Source: JAICMB01 sp035295125 (GTDB lineage: Bacteria > Acidobacteriota > Terriglobia > Bryobacterales > Bryobacteraceae). From it: a stretch of DNA of 64,000 nt. A program made the position numbers and the translations under genes. Under the pieces are notes generated by a model. It was not told the DNA's origin, searched no databases, and worked only from the letters and a program-made list of their open reading frames with translations. Positions 1 to 8,885 of the stretch are shown here, one piece after another. Numbering within the stretch: position 1 is the stretch's first letter; every line of letters begins with the position of its first letter. The stretch covers positions 62,001-126,000 of the forward strand of contig DATGJP010000074.1 in NCBI GenBank assembly GCA_035295125.1. Direction: 5' to 3'.

Positions 1-1210
1 CGATGTCCTTCGCCACAACGTTCAGGCGGTACATGCCCGGCGCCAGCGGAACCGTCTTCTGGTAAATCGACGAACGGTTAGTCGCCTTATCCAGGAGCTC
101 GGCCGGCTCGGCTACCTCGGCCACGTCCTCAAAGTAAGTTACGACTCGACCGGCTATGGAAGTGATGCGGCCGTAAATATTGACCGTGCTCTTCGCGATG
201 CCGTCCTTTGTGCTGAAATTCAGGTCTTTCCAGTCGAACTGAACGGTGATCGGCGTGAGGACCGTGGAATCCGTGATCTTGATGAAATCGGCGTGGACCT
301 TCATCGGGAGGGTGTTGAATCGGATGGTAGAGGTGACGGCCGATTCCAGGTCCTTGAACTTCACCTGTGGGGGCTTCTGCAGCTTTGCAAACTGCTCCAG
401 GCGCTCAAACTCGTTCATGCTGGCCGGCAGCGGCATCCCACCGGTGCCGAGGTGGGTACCGTCGGTACGGCTGAAACGGTCGGTCTTACTCGACATCCCC
501 ATTTGTTCGTACATGGTCAAACCCGCACCGGGGACATACAACAAGGCGTCTTTTTCGGACGGGTCCATGGTCATGTGATACTCACCGCTCATCGTCGGGT
601 CGACGAATTCGATCATGACGTTGTTGCCGATGCCGTCGATGTAGCGGTAGCGCCAGTCTTCGAACGGATAGGTGGATGTTGTGCCGCCGCCTTCTTCAAT
701 GGGGCGCTCGTAGGTGCCACCCGAGGGATGCGACTCGATTTCGTCCGGCGGGCCGTACACGATGTAAATCCGGCCGCGATCTGTCTTCCAACCGGGAATA
801 CCGGAGGCGTAGTGCTCGTTCGCGTAAGCAATGCGGCGATAGTGCTCTTCCTTGAATTCGTTCTCTTCCGTGTCGGGAGTGGGGTCGCGCCGCAGCCAGA
901 ATCCTTCAATGAAGTTTTGCCGTTCCTCGTCGGTCTGAAGCCGTTTGAACGCCTGTCGCTCTTCGTCCGTGATGATGTAGCCGACGTCCTCGCTCAGCCA
1001 CTTCTTGTAGGGTGTCTCGAGCTCCTTCTGAAGCTGCTTTTCCTTCTTCCTGCGCTCTTTTTCCGTTAGCGGTTTGGCCACCGTCTCTTTGGTGCTGGTA
1101 CTGCTGCTGCTATCGGCCGTCTTGTCCTTTTTGTCGCCGGCAAAACCGGCAAGTCCACAAAGGCCTAAAACGACTACACAACCGCCAATAATGAAGAGCT
1201 TTGGTTTCAT
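1..1210 (-). CDS. GWxTD domain-containing protein, C-terminus cut by window edge
   Basis: Exported protein of unknown function. The frame opens at the ATG at 1210 and runs off the left edge, so only about 403 N-terminal residues are present. Residues about 4-24 are hydrophobic (signal peptide or anchor), followed by a Ser/Thr-rich and then a Lys/Glu-rich charged stretch. The family signature GWKTD lies at residues 140-144, followed by RGRIYIVYGPPDEIE. The part further on is beta-rich, as in other GWxTD proteins of Acidobacteriota and Bacteroidota. It stands divergent from the DUF763 gene. The molecular role of the family is not established. Confidence 0.85.
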   Translation of the reverse strand, partial: MKPKLFIIGGCVVVLGLCGLAGFAGDKKDKTADSSSSTSTKETVAKPLTEKERRKKEKQLQKELETPYKKWLSEDVGYIITDEERQAFKRLQTDEERQNFIEGFWLRRDPTPDTEENEFKEEHYRRIAYANEHYASGIPGWKTDRGRIYIVYGPPDEIESHPSGGTYERPIEEGGGTTSTYPFEDWRYRYIDGIGNNVMIEFVDPTMSGEYHMTMDPSEKDALLYVPGAGLTMYEQMGMSSKTDRFSRTDGTHLGTGGMPLPASMNEFERLEQFAKLQKPPQVKFKDLESAVTSTIRFNTLPMKVHADFIKITDSTVLTPITVQFDWKDLNFSTKDGIAKSTVNIYGRITSIAGRVVTYFEDVAEVAEPAELLDKATNRSSIYQKTVPLAPGMYRLNVVAKDI

Positions 1211-1342
1211 AGAGACAACACCCGGGCGTTCATCTTAATTCTACCCCATCCCGGAACCCGTCCAATCAGGACGTTTGAGGTATTGCTGTGGTTTCAGGCG
1301 TTATTTGGGCGGTTCTCAGTTAACCTGTTGGATGGAAGTACC

Positions 1343-2551
1343 ATGCGCCGTTCCGGTTTCGCCGATCTGCCCCTTCACGGCGGTCGTGTGCCCGCCTGGT
1401 TGGCCGACCGGATGGCCAAACTTGGCACCGGAATCACCGAAAGCATCCTTTATCACTACGGCTCGTCCGAGTTTCTCGCCCGCTTGAGCGACCCGTTCTG
1501 GTTCCAGGCTTTTGGCTCGGTTATGGGGATGGACTGGCATTCCTCGGGGATCACGACCTCGGTTTTGGGCGCCCTGAAGCGGGGTTTGAACCCCCGGGCC
1601 CACGAATTGGGCATTTACGTGTGCGGCGGAAGGGGCAGGCACTCCCGTAATACGCCGGCCGAACTGCGCGAGATTGCGGAGCGTTCCAGCCTGGACGGCG
1701 AATCCCTGGTGCGTACCAGCCGTCTGACCGCCCGGATAGACAATAACGCCATCGCCGACGGCTTTCAAATCTATCTTCATTCGTTTGTACTTACTGCCAA
1801 CGGCGACTGGGCCGTCGTGCAGCAGGGGATGAACGAAGCAACCGGCCTTGCCCGGCGCTACCACTGGCATTCGGCGTCGGTGCGCGATTTCACGCTGCAG
1901 CCTCATACCGGAATCGTGGGTCAAAATGCGGGTACGATCATGAACCTGGTAGACGGCCAGGCTGTGCCGGCTCAAAACGCTCTGCTGTCGATCGTGCACG
2001 AAAACCCGGAGAAGACCCTGCGCGAGGCCACACGCCTCACCATGCCGCGGCATCACGAGGTGCGAGCTGCCAATGTCGACCTCAAGCGCCTCGGCAGCGT
2101 GCTGGCGCTCGCCTATGAACGGGAGTTTCGCGATTTCGCTTCACTCCTGTTGCTCGAAACCCTCGGCCCACGAACGTTACAGTCTTTGGCGTTGATTGCC
2201 GAAGTGATCCATGGCACACCGGTCCGTTTCTCCGACCCTGCCCGTTACTCGTTTGCGCACGGCGGAAAGGACGGCCATCCTTTTCCGGTCCCTTTGAAAA
2301 CTTACGACCGCTCGATTGCAATACTGCGCGATGCGCTTGACCGGGCCAGGCTCGGCGATCCCGACAAAATGGACGGTCTTCGGCGTTTAGACGGCTTCAC
2401 CAGGTCCATTGAAGATCGCTTCTCGCCGGAAGCCGATTTCAGCGCGATTTTGGAACACGAGCGCAGAATCTCGCCCGAAATCGGAGGCCGAACCGTATTT
2501 GACGACCGCCGTCGTGCCAAGCAGCCGAGCAGCCAGTTATCGCTCTTCTGA
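1343..2551 (+). CDS. DUF763 family protein
   Basis: Conserved protein of about 402 aa recognised as DUF763 by the opening MRRSGFADLPLHGGRVPAWL, the RLSDPFWFQAFGSVMGMDWH block (residues about 50-70) and the LGIYVCGGRGRHSRNTP block. I chose the ATG at 1343 because the family begins with this Met-Arg-Arg motif and a GGAAG lies 7 bases upstream; an earlier in-frame ATG at 1283 would add 20 residues unlike the family. The biochemical function is unknown; in archaea and bacteria the family is sometimes found near DNA-repair genes (family knowledge). No operon partner is evident here. Confidence 0.85.
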   Translation: MRRSGFADLPLHGGRVPAWLADRMAKLGTGITESILYHYGSSEFLARLSDPFWFQAFGSVMGMDWHSSGITTSVLGALKRGLNPRAHELGIYVCGGRGRHSRNTPAELREIAERSSLDGESLVRTSRLTARIDNNAIADGFQIYLHSFVLTANGDWAVVQQGMNEATGLARRYHWHSASVRDFTLQPHTGIVGQNAGTIMNLVDGQAVPAQNALLSIVHENPEKTLREATRLTMPRHHEVRAANVDLKRLGSVLALAYEREFRDFASLLLLETLGPRTLQSLALIAEVIHGTPVRFSDPARYSFAHGGKDGHPFPVPLKTYDRSIAILRDALDRARLGDPDKMDGLRRLDGFTRSIEDRFSPEADFSAILEHERRISPEIGGRTVFDDRRRAKQPSSQLSLF

Positions 2552-2798
2552 GGAGAGCGCCGGCTCTCGATAAGGGGAACGAAGCCAGCCAACGCCGTGC
2601 ACTGGTGCCTTCTGCCCCAGTCGCGCCGAAACTCCGAGCAGACCAGAGAAATGGCGTGGCATGGTAGTCCAGGGTCGCAGTGGTTTCCACGCGGTGCGTC
2701 TTCCGCTCGAAGCGTGTGAAGCCGAACCCGGCGTTCACACCCGAATGTCGCTCGCCGATAAGTTCCTTGGCGATCACGATAGGAGGCTTACGGGAGAA

Positions 2799-4238
2799 AT
2801 GAAAGGCATGACCGTGGGAGGCAAAATTTCGTTGGCGATCGGCATTCTCGTCACGCTGACGTTGTTCGTCGGAGCGATAGCGCTGGTCAGCATGGGCCGT
2901 ATGGATCGATATCAGCAGGCAACCGTCGTGGATGCTTTGCCGGGAATCTATGACATCATGCGCGTCGAAAGCCTCGCCAAAGATTCATCCCTGGCCATGC
3001 TCAAGCACATCAGTTCGAACTCGCAATCGGAGATGAGCGAGGGGGAAGCCGCGATCGCGAGGTTGAACGACCAGATGAAAAGCGCGCTGAAAGACTATGA
3101 GAGAACGATTACACGGTCTGTCGACCGCGATCTTTACAGCCATATCGAGCCGGCCTTGGATCGCTATCTGGCGACCTGGGAGCCCATCCGTACGGTCAGC
3201 AGGCAGACACGAAACACAGATGCTTTTGTAATGTATGAGCGCAGCACCCTCCCGGCATTCCGGGAATTCCTCAAGACCATAAATGACGAGGTGGAACTGA
3301 ACAATAGCTATGGGAAGGAGTGTGCTCGCAACTCGTCGATCGCGGCGTCCACGGCAAGCTGGAGTATCTGGATCGCTCTCGGCGTTTCACTAATGGCGGG
3401 CGGCGGGTTGGGACTTTGGATCGTGAGGGGCATCAATAGCGTTTTACGCCAGGTTGCGTCGCAACTTACCGAAGGGGCCGCTCAAATCAATGGTGCGGCG
3501 TCACAGGTGGCCTCCTCCAGCCAGTCGTTGGCGCAGGGCGCCTCGGAACAGGCGGCATCGCTTCAGGAGACATCGGCCTCCACCGAAGAGCTCACCTCAA
3601 TGACCAGGAAAAACGCTGAGAATTCGCGGGCGGCGGCTGAGGAAATGGCCACCGTCGACCTTCAGGTGAAGGAAGGAAACAGTGCTCTCGAACATATGGT
3701 GAGTTCGATGAGCGAAATCAATTCGTCGAGCGAGAAGATTTCCAAGATCATCAAGGTAATCGATGAAATTGCGTTTCAAACCAACATACTTGCGCTCAAC
3801 GCCGCCGTGGAAGCGGCTCGCGCCGGGAAGGCCGGAATGGGTTTTGCGGTGGTCGCCGACGAAGTTCGGAATCTCGCCCAGCGCTGCGCGCAGGCAGCTC
3901 AGGATACCGCGGGCCTGATTGAAGAGTCGATTGGCAGGTCCAGCCGTGGCAGCAACACGCTCCAGGAACTCGCGGGTGTGATCCGAATCATCACGGAGAG
4001 CTCCTCGCGGGTCCGAATGCTCGTGGACGAAGTGAACGTCGGCAGTCAGGAGCAGGCTAATGGGATTGACCAGATCAGCAAGGCCGTAAATCAGATGAGT
4101 CAACTGACTCAAACCACAGCGGCGAATGCCGAGGAAGGCGCTGCTTCGAGTCAGGAACTAACCGCGCAGTCCAAGGCGCTGAGCGGCGTTGTTAATCGAC
4201 TGGCAGCACTGGCGGGAAGCACGGCCGGATTACAGTAG
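2799..4238 (+). CDS. Methyl-accepting chemotaxis protein (4HB-type sensor, no HAMP)
   Basis: Transmembrane chemoreceptor, 479 aa from the ATG at 2799, with AGGAGG 12 bases upstream; the ATG at 2808 is also possible. TM1 is about residues 11-32, followed by a periplasmic helical domain of about 155 residues resembling a four-helix-bundle sensor, and TM2 at about 188-209. The cytoplasmic coiled-coil domain follows almost directly: I see no canonical HAMP linker. The conserved signalling tip (DEIAFQTNILALNAAVEAAR) lies at about 322-341. No C-terminal CheR-docking pentapeptide is visible. It is an orphan, far from the che cluster at 30.7-36.9 kb, which it probably feeds. The ligand is unknown. 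Confidence 0.9.
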   Translation: MKGMTVGGKISLAIGILVTLTLFVGAIALVSMGRMDRYQQATVVDALPGIYDIMRVESLAKDSSLAMLKHISSNSQSEMSEGEAAIARLNDQMKSALKDYERTITRSVDRDLYSHIEPALDRYLATWEPIRTVSRQTRNTDAFVMYERSTLPAFREFLKTINDEVELNNSYGKECARNSSIAASTASWSIWIALGVSLMAGGGLGLWIVRGINSVLRQVASQLTEGAAQINGAASQVASSSQSLAQGASEQAASLQETSASTEELTSMTRKNAENSRAAAEEMATVDLQVKEGNSALEHMVSSMSEINSSSEKISKIIKVIDEIAFQTNILALNAAVEAARAGKAGMGFAVVADEVRNLAQRCAQAAQDTAGLIEESIGRSSRGSNTLQELAGVIRIITESSSRVRMLVDEVNVGSQEQANGIDQISKAVNQMSQLTQTTAANAEEGAASSQELTAQSKALSGVVNRLAALAGSTAGLQ

Positions 4239-4249
4239 GACCGGCATGA

Positions 4250-4284
4250 GCCGGCGGCACTACCTACGGTGCGCCGGCAGTTTT
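4250..4284 (+). terminator. Probable intrinsic terminator of the chemoreceptor gene
   Basis: Hairpin with left arm GCCGGCGGCAC (4250-4260), loop of 8 bases and right arm GTGCGCCGGC (4269-4278), one bulged G, followed by AGTTTT. It begins 12 bases after the stop codon of the chemoreceptor gene. Confidence 0.6.
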
Positions 4285-4311
4285 CGACCAGGTCTTTGGA
4301 TCACCGGGAGC

Positions 4312-4337
4312 GCGCAGGCGAAACGAACCGCCTGCGC
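4312..4337. repeat. Dispersed palindromic repeat, hairpin-only copy
   Basis: Perfect 9-bp inverted repeat GCGCAGGCG / CGCCTGCGC around AAACGAAC. The arms match the core of the repeat family seen at 12090, 19577, 28281, 31222, 42781 and 60487. This copy is short and has a changed loop. Confidence 0.55.
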
Positions 4338-4471
4338 CGCAAGGCGTAATACCAGCAGACGGTCACGCTGCATCAATCGCACCGGTTGAAGTTCAACACC
4401 AGCGGCGCCCCTGTTCGAATCTCGATGTCGCGCTCAAACACCTTAGAACCAGTGAACGGCGACACCCCTGT

Positions 4472-4477
4472 TATAAT
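4472..4477 (+). promoter_or_regulatory. Possible -10 element upstream of the DUF2203 gene
   Basis: Perfect TATAAT 53 bases before the DUF2203 start codon. No convincing TTGACA-like element lies 16-18 bases upstream, so this is only a candidate promoter for the DUF2203-DUF507-ribokinase group. Confidence 0.3.
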
Positions 4478-4530
4478 CAACTTGTTGAATAGGTTTACCA
4501 CTATCCCATTCGTCAGGCCCGCCTAGAGAG

Positions 4531-4971
4531 ATGCCGCGCTACTTCACGCTGCTACAAGCCGAAAGGCTTCTGCCGGAAGTGGAGGCGGCCATACGCGACG
4601 CTATCAAAATCAAAACTGAGTACGCTCAAATCGAGGCCGAATACCATGCCGAGCTACAGCGCGTCATGATGCTGGGCGGTGCCGATCTCAGCCGAACTTC
4701 GGTTCTCGAGAAGCGCGATCGTCGCGATTTACGAGCGCACCGTCTGAAGGAAATCATCCAGCAGCTTCATGAAAACGGTTGTATCGTGAAAGACCTGGAT
4801 ATCGGTTTAGTCGATTTTCCAACTTTGTTCCGGAACCAGGAAGTCTACCTTTGCTGGAGACTTGGTGAGACCGGGATTTCGTTCTGGCACGGTGTTGAGG
4901 AGGGTTTCCAAGGCCGCAAACCCATTGGAAAAGAATTCCTCGACAATCATAAAGGAGATCCGCAAAATTGA
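4531..4971 (+). CDS. DUF2203 domain-containing protein
   Basis: Small soluble protein of 146 aa. It opens with MPRYFTLLQAERLLPEVEAA, the typical DUF2203 N-terminus ('(K/R)YFTLxEANxLLP'), has a long central helical region and ends with the family block DFPTLFRNQEVYLCWRLGE (about 95-113) and an E-x-I-x-FWH motif. Function unknown. It lies 58 bases upstream of the DUF507 gene on the same strand and may be co-transcribed with it and the ribokinase gene. Confidence 0.85.
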   Translation: MPRYFTLLQAERLLPEVEAAIRDAIKIKTEYAQIEAEYHAELQRVMMLGGADLSRTSVLEKRDRRDLRAHRLKEIIQQLHENGCIVKDLDIGLVDFPTLFRNQEVYLCWRLGETGISFWHGVEEGFQGRKPIGKEFLDNHKGDPQN

Positions 4972-5029
4972 CACCCCTCTGCCGTGGTCAGTACACTAAC
5001 GGAAAGCAGGGATCTCGCAGACCCTTAGA

Positions 5030-5617
5030 ATGCTGATCGCTCGAGAGTTCATTGGTTATCTGTCACGTCAACTCGTTCGTAGATTGACGCCTCAGGTTAT
5101 TGAAACCTCCGATCCCAACGCCGCTTCCGACTTGATTGCCCACATCATAGAAGAGGAACTCGCAGTGGAGGACCGGCTCAACGATGAAGTGCGTGACCTG
5201 TTGAGCCAGTACGCGGAGTACATGCGCCGCGAAAACGTCAGCTACCAGGAGATGTTCCGGCGCATCAAGAACACGCTTATTTCGCAGCGTAAGGTGATCC
5301 GTGCATCCGGGCGCGACAGCGGCGACCACATGAAGCTCTCTCGCGACAAGATCAACGATATTTCACACAAGCTCGTCGCGGCATTTCGGAAATCCCGTGA
5401 ATTTCGCCTCAAGAAGGATCAGAACGATGTGCGCCTCGAGCTGGTCAAGGCCGTCACCGAGCTCCTCACGATCGAGGAGAAAGTCGACCGCAACGCGCGC
5501 ACAAAGATCCGTTCGCAGAAGAAGGAGATTCCCGAAGGCACCGAGGAATGGGATCTCCTGCACCGCCGCTACTACGGTGAGGAACTGAAAAAGCTCGGTA
5601 TCGACCTCAGCCGTTAA
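5030..5617 (+). CDS. Tandem DUF507 protein
   Basis: 195-aa acidic/basic helical protein made of two DUF507 units. The second half (about residues 102-195) starts with MKLSRDKINDISHKLVAAF and ends with IPEGTEEWDLLHRRYYGEEL, the standard single-domain DUF507 pattern; the first half (1-100) repeats the layout (EFIGYLSRQL ... RENVSYQEMFRRIKNTLISQR). Most DUF507 proteins are about 90 aa, so this is a duplication/fusion form. Function unknown. Its TAA shares a base with the ribokinase ATG (TAATG), which predicts translational coupling. Confidence 0.85.
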   Translation: MLIAREFIGYLSRQLVRRLTPQVIETSDPNAASDLIAHIIEEELAVEDRLNDEVRDLLSQYAEYMRRENVSYQEMFRRIKNTLISQRKVIRASGRDSGDHMKLSRDKINDISHKLVAAFRKSREFRLKKDQNDVRLELVKAVTELLTIEEKVDRNARTKIRSQKKEIPEGTEEWDLLHRRYYGEELKKLGIDLSR

Positions 5618-6555
5618 TGCCCGCGGCCATCACTGTAGTAGGAAGTCTCAACATGGACTTTGTGGTGTCCGTGGAACGTCTGCCGTCCCCGGGCGAGACT
5701 GTGCTGGGACGCGAATTCCAGATGTTGCCCGGCGGCAAGGGCGCTAATCAGGCCTGTGCCGCGGGAAGACTGGGCACTTCCGCCGTGATCACGCGAATGA
5801 TCGGTCGCGTAGGATACGACGTCTTCGGCGATCATCTCAAAGCGAGCCTTTCCGCGGCCGGCGTGGATGTCAGTTTCGTGCATGCCACGCGGTCGCAGCC
5901 GACCGGTGTCGCCCTGATCTGGGTGGATCGCACGGGTCAAAATTCCATCGTCGTGGCATCCGGCGCGAACCATGCGCTGCTCGCATCGGAAGTTGAGGCG
6001 ATGCGGCCCGTATTTCGGGGCGCGCGGTTTGCTCTTTTTCAGCTCGAATCCCCGTTGGCAGCGGTGGCGGCGGCTCTGAGCCTCGCGCGGTCCGAAGACG
6101 CTCGGACGATGCTCGACCCGGCGCCGGCACAACCGCTCTCGCCCGAAGTGCTCGCATTGGTGGACATTCTTACCCCCAATGAAACGGAAGCTTCGATCCT
6201 GCTCGGAGTTCCACCAGGGCGCGTCTCGAAGGAAGAAGCTCCGGCATTAGCGCGGCGTTTGCGCGAACGAGGACCTCGCGCGGTAGTGCTGAAGCTAGGC
6301 GATCAAGGCTGTTTCTATCTTGATGGCGAACAGGAACGTTTTAGCCCGGGTTTTGCCGTCGAGGCTCGCGACGCAACGGCTGCCGGCGACGTATTCAATG
6401 CGGCGCTGGCCGTCGCAATGGCCGAGGATCAGTCCGTCGTCGAAGCACTGCGCTTCGCAAACGCCGCGGCCGCCATCTCAGTGACTCGTTTGGGAGCCCA
6501 GGCTTCTGTGCCGGCGCGTCCCGAGGTCGATTCCTTCCTGGCATCGAGACGGTAA
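5617..6555 (+). CDS. rbsK: Ribokinase (PfkB family)
   Basis: Carbohydrate kinase of 312 aa, the usual ribokinase length, predicted to phosphorylate ribose with ATP in the cytosol. N-terminal substrate motif VVGSLNMDFVVSVERLPSPG (about 7-26) and GGKGANQACAAGRLG (about 39-53) are diagnostic. The PfkB C-terminal signature DATAAGDVFNAAL carries the catalytic Asp (D of GDVF). Start codon overlaps the DUF507 stop by one base. The last 127 bases overlap, tail to tail, the minus-strand membrane-protein gene. No ribose transporter is nearby, so specificity for ribose over another sugar or nucleoside is inferred only from the motifs. Confidence 0.88.
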   Translation: MPAAITVVGSLNMDFVVSVERLPSPGETVLGREFQMLPGGKGANQACAAGRLGTSAVITRMIGRVGYDVFGDHLKASLSAAGVDVSFVHATRSQPTGVALIWVDRTGQNSIVVASGANHALLASEVEAMRPVFRGARFALFQLESPLAAVAAALSLARSEDARTMLDPAPAQPLSPEVLALVDILTPNETEASILLGVPPGRVSKEEAPALARRLRERGPRAVVLKLGDQGCFYLDGEQERFSPGFAVEARDATAAGDVFNAALAVAMAEDQSVVEALRFANAAAAISVTRLGAQASVPARPEVDSFLASRR

Positions 6556-8138
6556 ACGAGATAGCCATCGTTCTCGTAAACGGGAGTCAATCCTGCGACG
6601 GGATGTGCCTTGCGCAACACGATGTAGTCGATTCCGAGCGCGCGAAAATGTTCGAGTTGGCCCTCGACATTCGTTCCCGACATGGTGTCCTGCCAGCGTG
6701 ACCACCACTCCACAGCGAAAGAGCGGAAGTAGTTGAGTTGTCCGCCGGATTTCCAGTCAACGTATATCGCCCGCAGCGCTTCGGCCCGGAAGATTCCGGA
6801 GTCCTGCGCTTTTCCGGCGTCCGGAAACAGGAACATCGCATCCTGCGGCGTGTTGGCGCGTGCGAAATCCGAGAGTGCGGCCAATGCGGGCGTGTGCAGA
6901 TTGGGATAGTTCCGCACCTGTCCGGCGATGGGGATGGCCCAATAAGGAACGGCCGCGGCCACGGTGGCGAACACCCAGCCCGCGCGCTTTTGCGACATCC
7001 AGCATGCGCCACAGGCCAGCACGGAAAGCCCGGCAGCAACCAGGAGCCGCCGAGCCGTGAGATCGGAAATTCGAGCCTGTAAGGGTACGACAAATGCGGG
7101 GATGAACCATGCGATCGATTCCCAACAACGCCGCTGCTGAGCTGCCAGAACCGCTGCTACCGCGGGCACAATGACCGCAAATGCCACGTCGAAGAGAACC
7201 GCGCGGGCCGGCTGCAATTGCGGCATGAGAGCCCATTTTGCCTGCTCCGTGAGCAGGTAGGCGGCTCCGACGCTGGCGACGCCGATCACGGGCAGTCCGA
7301 TCGCGAACCAACGTCCCGCGCGCGCCCCGATACGCCGGCAGGCGAGTAACGCAACGCCGCCGAAGAAGAGATACTGCCAGAGCAGCGGATTCACCCAGGT
7401 CGACACCCAGTTGTAAGAGGCGCGCATCCGCTCGAGCTTTTCCCATTCGGGATCAATTCTGCTAAAGAATGCCTGTGATGATGCCGGACCTATCTGCACT
7501 CGCGATGCGATGAGCAGTACAAGCACGGCGGTTACTGCCGGCAGCAGTACCCGATACTGTTTCCGCCAGACCGCGTAAACCAGGAAGACCAGCCACACGG
7601 GTATCATCGTCGGTGCGTGGAGCAATGTTCCGGCGGCAGCCGCGACTGAACCCGCCATCCACCGTTCCCGGGAAGCAAGACCCGCGGCGAAGAACGCGAA
7701 ACCCAGTGCGAACCCCCGCGGGACCGGCTCGTATTCCATCGTGAGAACAGCCGGCCCTACAATCGTGGCTCCTAAACCGAACAGCGCGGTAACGAGCAGC
7801 GCCATACTCGTCTGAAGCCTTAACGCGCGCGTCAGCAGATATACGCCCGCCAATTCGAATACCCGGCAGGCCAACTGGAGGAAAAGTAGCGCGACATGGA
7901 AGGAACTGCGCGTAATCCAGCGCAGCGCCAGTGCGCACTCATCGGTGAGTGTGTAGGAGACGTGCGGCTTCATGGCAACCAGGTCGCGGGCGAGCACGAC
8001 TGGATTCCAAAGGTGCTCAAAGATGGCGACCCAGATCTGCGTATCCTGCTGCAGCCAGGCGTGGCCTGGGAACTGAAAAAAACCGGCGAGCGTGATGGCT
8101 AGAATGGCTGCAGAAACGGCAAGATTATGCCGCGTCAT
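6429..8138 (-). CDS. Polytopic membrane protein, GT-C-like, unknown function
   Basis: 569-aa integral membrane protein with roughly a dozen hydrophobic segments from residue about 8 to 400, followed by a soluble C-terminal part of about 160 residues (FARANTPQDAMFLFPDAG and EHFRALGIDYIVLRKAHPVA). An acidic loop (QQDTQIW) after the first TM and the soluble tail recall GT-C/DUF6798-type membrane glycosyltransferase-like proteins, but I cannot assign a substrate. The ATG at 8138 overlaps the stop of the TPR gene by 4 bases, so they are coupled. The last about 42 residues are encoded antisense to the ribokinase 3' end. Confidence 0.7.
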   Translation of the reverse strand: MTRHNLAVSAAILAITLAGFFQFPGHAWLQQDTQIWVAIFEHLWNPVVLARDLVAMKPHVSYTLTDECALALRWITRSSFHVALLFLQLACRVFELAGVYLLTRALRLQTSMALLVTALFGLGATIVGPAVLTMEYEPVPRGFALGFAFFAAGLASRERWMAGSVAAAAGTLLHAPTMIPVWLVFLVYAVWRKQYRVLLPAVTAVLVLLIASRVQIGPASSQAFFSRIDPEWEKLERMRASYNWVSTWVNPLLWQYLFFGGVALLACRRIGARAGRWFAIGLPVIGVASVGAAYLLTEQAKWALMPQLQPARAVLFDVAFAVIVPAVAAVLAAQQRRCWESIAWFIPAFVVPLQARISDLTARRLLVAAGLSVLACGACWMSQKRAGWVFATVAAAVPYWAIPIAGQVRNYPNLHTPALAALSDFARANTPQDAMFLFPDAGKAQDSGIFRAEALRAIYVDWKSGGQLNYFRSFAVEWWSRWQDTMSGTNVEGQLEHFRALGIDYIVLRKAHPVAGLTPVYENDGYLVYRLDARKESTSGRAGTEAWAPKRVTEMAAAAFAKRSASTTD

Positions 8139-8851
8139 TGAGCCGACGACGGCTTATCGGCCGGAGGCTTGTCCGCGGGTGTCTTATCGAGCTGTTGCTT
8201 CGCCCAAAGGCGGTTGGGGTTGAGTTCGAGGGACTTGGAAAACGCCTTACGAGCCTCGGCGGGCCGGTTGGCTTTCCGCAGTGCAACGCCCAGCCAGCAG
8301 TAAGCCTCGGCGGACTTGGGGTTCAGCTCGATTGCCTTTTCGAAGTCCTTGATCGCAAGATCGACTCCGCCACCCAGCGCCGACGGCAGATAGTAATTGC
8401 CGACACCATGACTGAGGTATGCGCTGGACGACTTGGGATCGAGTTCGATCGCTTTATTAACCGACGTCATCGCGCATTTGCCGTACTTGATGCCGGCCAG
8501 CCCCATGCTGGAGATCATCTGGCCGCACAGCGTTCCCAGAATCCGGTGGTATTCGGCGACGTCCGGCTTCATCCCGACAGCCTTCTCCGCTGCCGTGATG
8601 CCGGTCTCGGCATAGCCGTTCGCTTTTGCCTTATCACGAATCTCTACCGCCACCTCGGCCGCGTACGATTCCGCCAGAGCGAGCTGATATTGAGAGGTGG
8701 CGTCCTTGGGTTGCTTGTCGGCCGCCGCCCTATATTGCGATACCAGTTTGTCGAGGGCCTGCTGGTCCTGCCGGTCGCGTGCTGTTTCCAATTCGGTGAC
8801 CCCGTTGGCGAGTGCAAGTACGGGTATGGCGAAGATTAGCAACCTTGTCAT
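8135..8851 (-). CDS. Exported TPR protein
   Basis: 238-aa protein with an N-terminal signal peptide (hydrophobic residues about 4-16, cleavage after ALANG) and tetratricopeptide repeats. Clear TPR units lie at about 120-155 (SVNKAIELDPKSSSAYLSHG) and 163-220 (DFEKAIELNPKSAEAYCWLG; AFSKSLELNPNRLWAKQQLD). The C-terminus is a Pro/Lys/Asp tail with a repeated PADKP motif. Probably a periplasmic scaffold. It sits between the pseudopilin gene and the polytopic membrane-protein gene, whose start overlaps its stop (ATGA). Confidence 0.8.
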   Translation of the reverse strand: MTRLLIFAIPVLALANGVTELETARDRQDQQALDKLVSQYRAAADKQPKDATSQYQLALAESYAAEVAVEIRDKAKANGYAETGITAAEKAVGMKPDVAEYHRILGTLCGQMISSMGLAGIKYGKCAMTSVNKAIELDPKSSSAYLSHGVGNYYLPSALGGGVDLAIKDFEKAIELNPKSAEAYCWLGVALRKANRPAEARKAFSKSLELNPNRLWAKQQLDKTPADKPPADKPSSAQ

Positions 8852-8885
8852 ACTCTCTAGATTCTAACGGGTCACGAAAGGGTAC

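Noticed and set aside
293..1069. Plus-strand open frame at the left edge
   Set aside because: It is antisense to the GWxTD gene, whose signature motif and signal peptide are clear.
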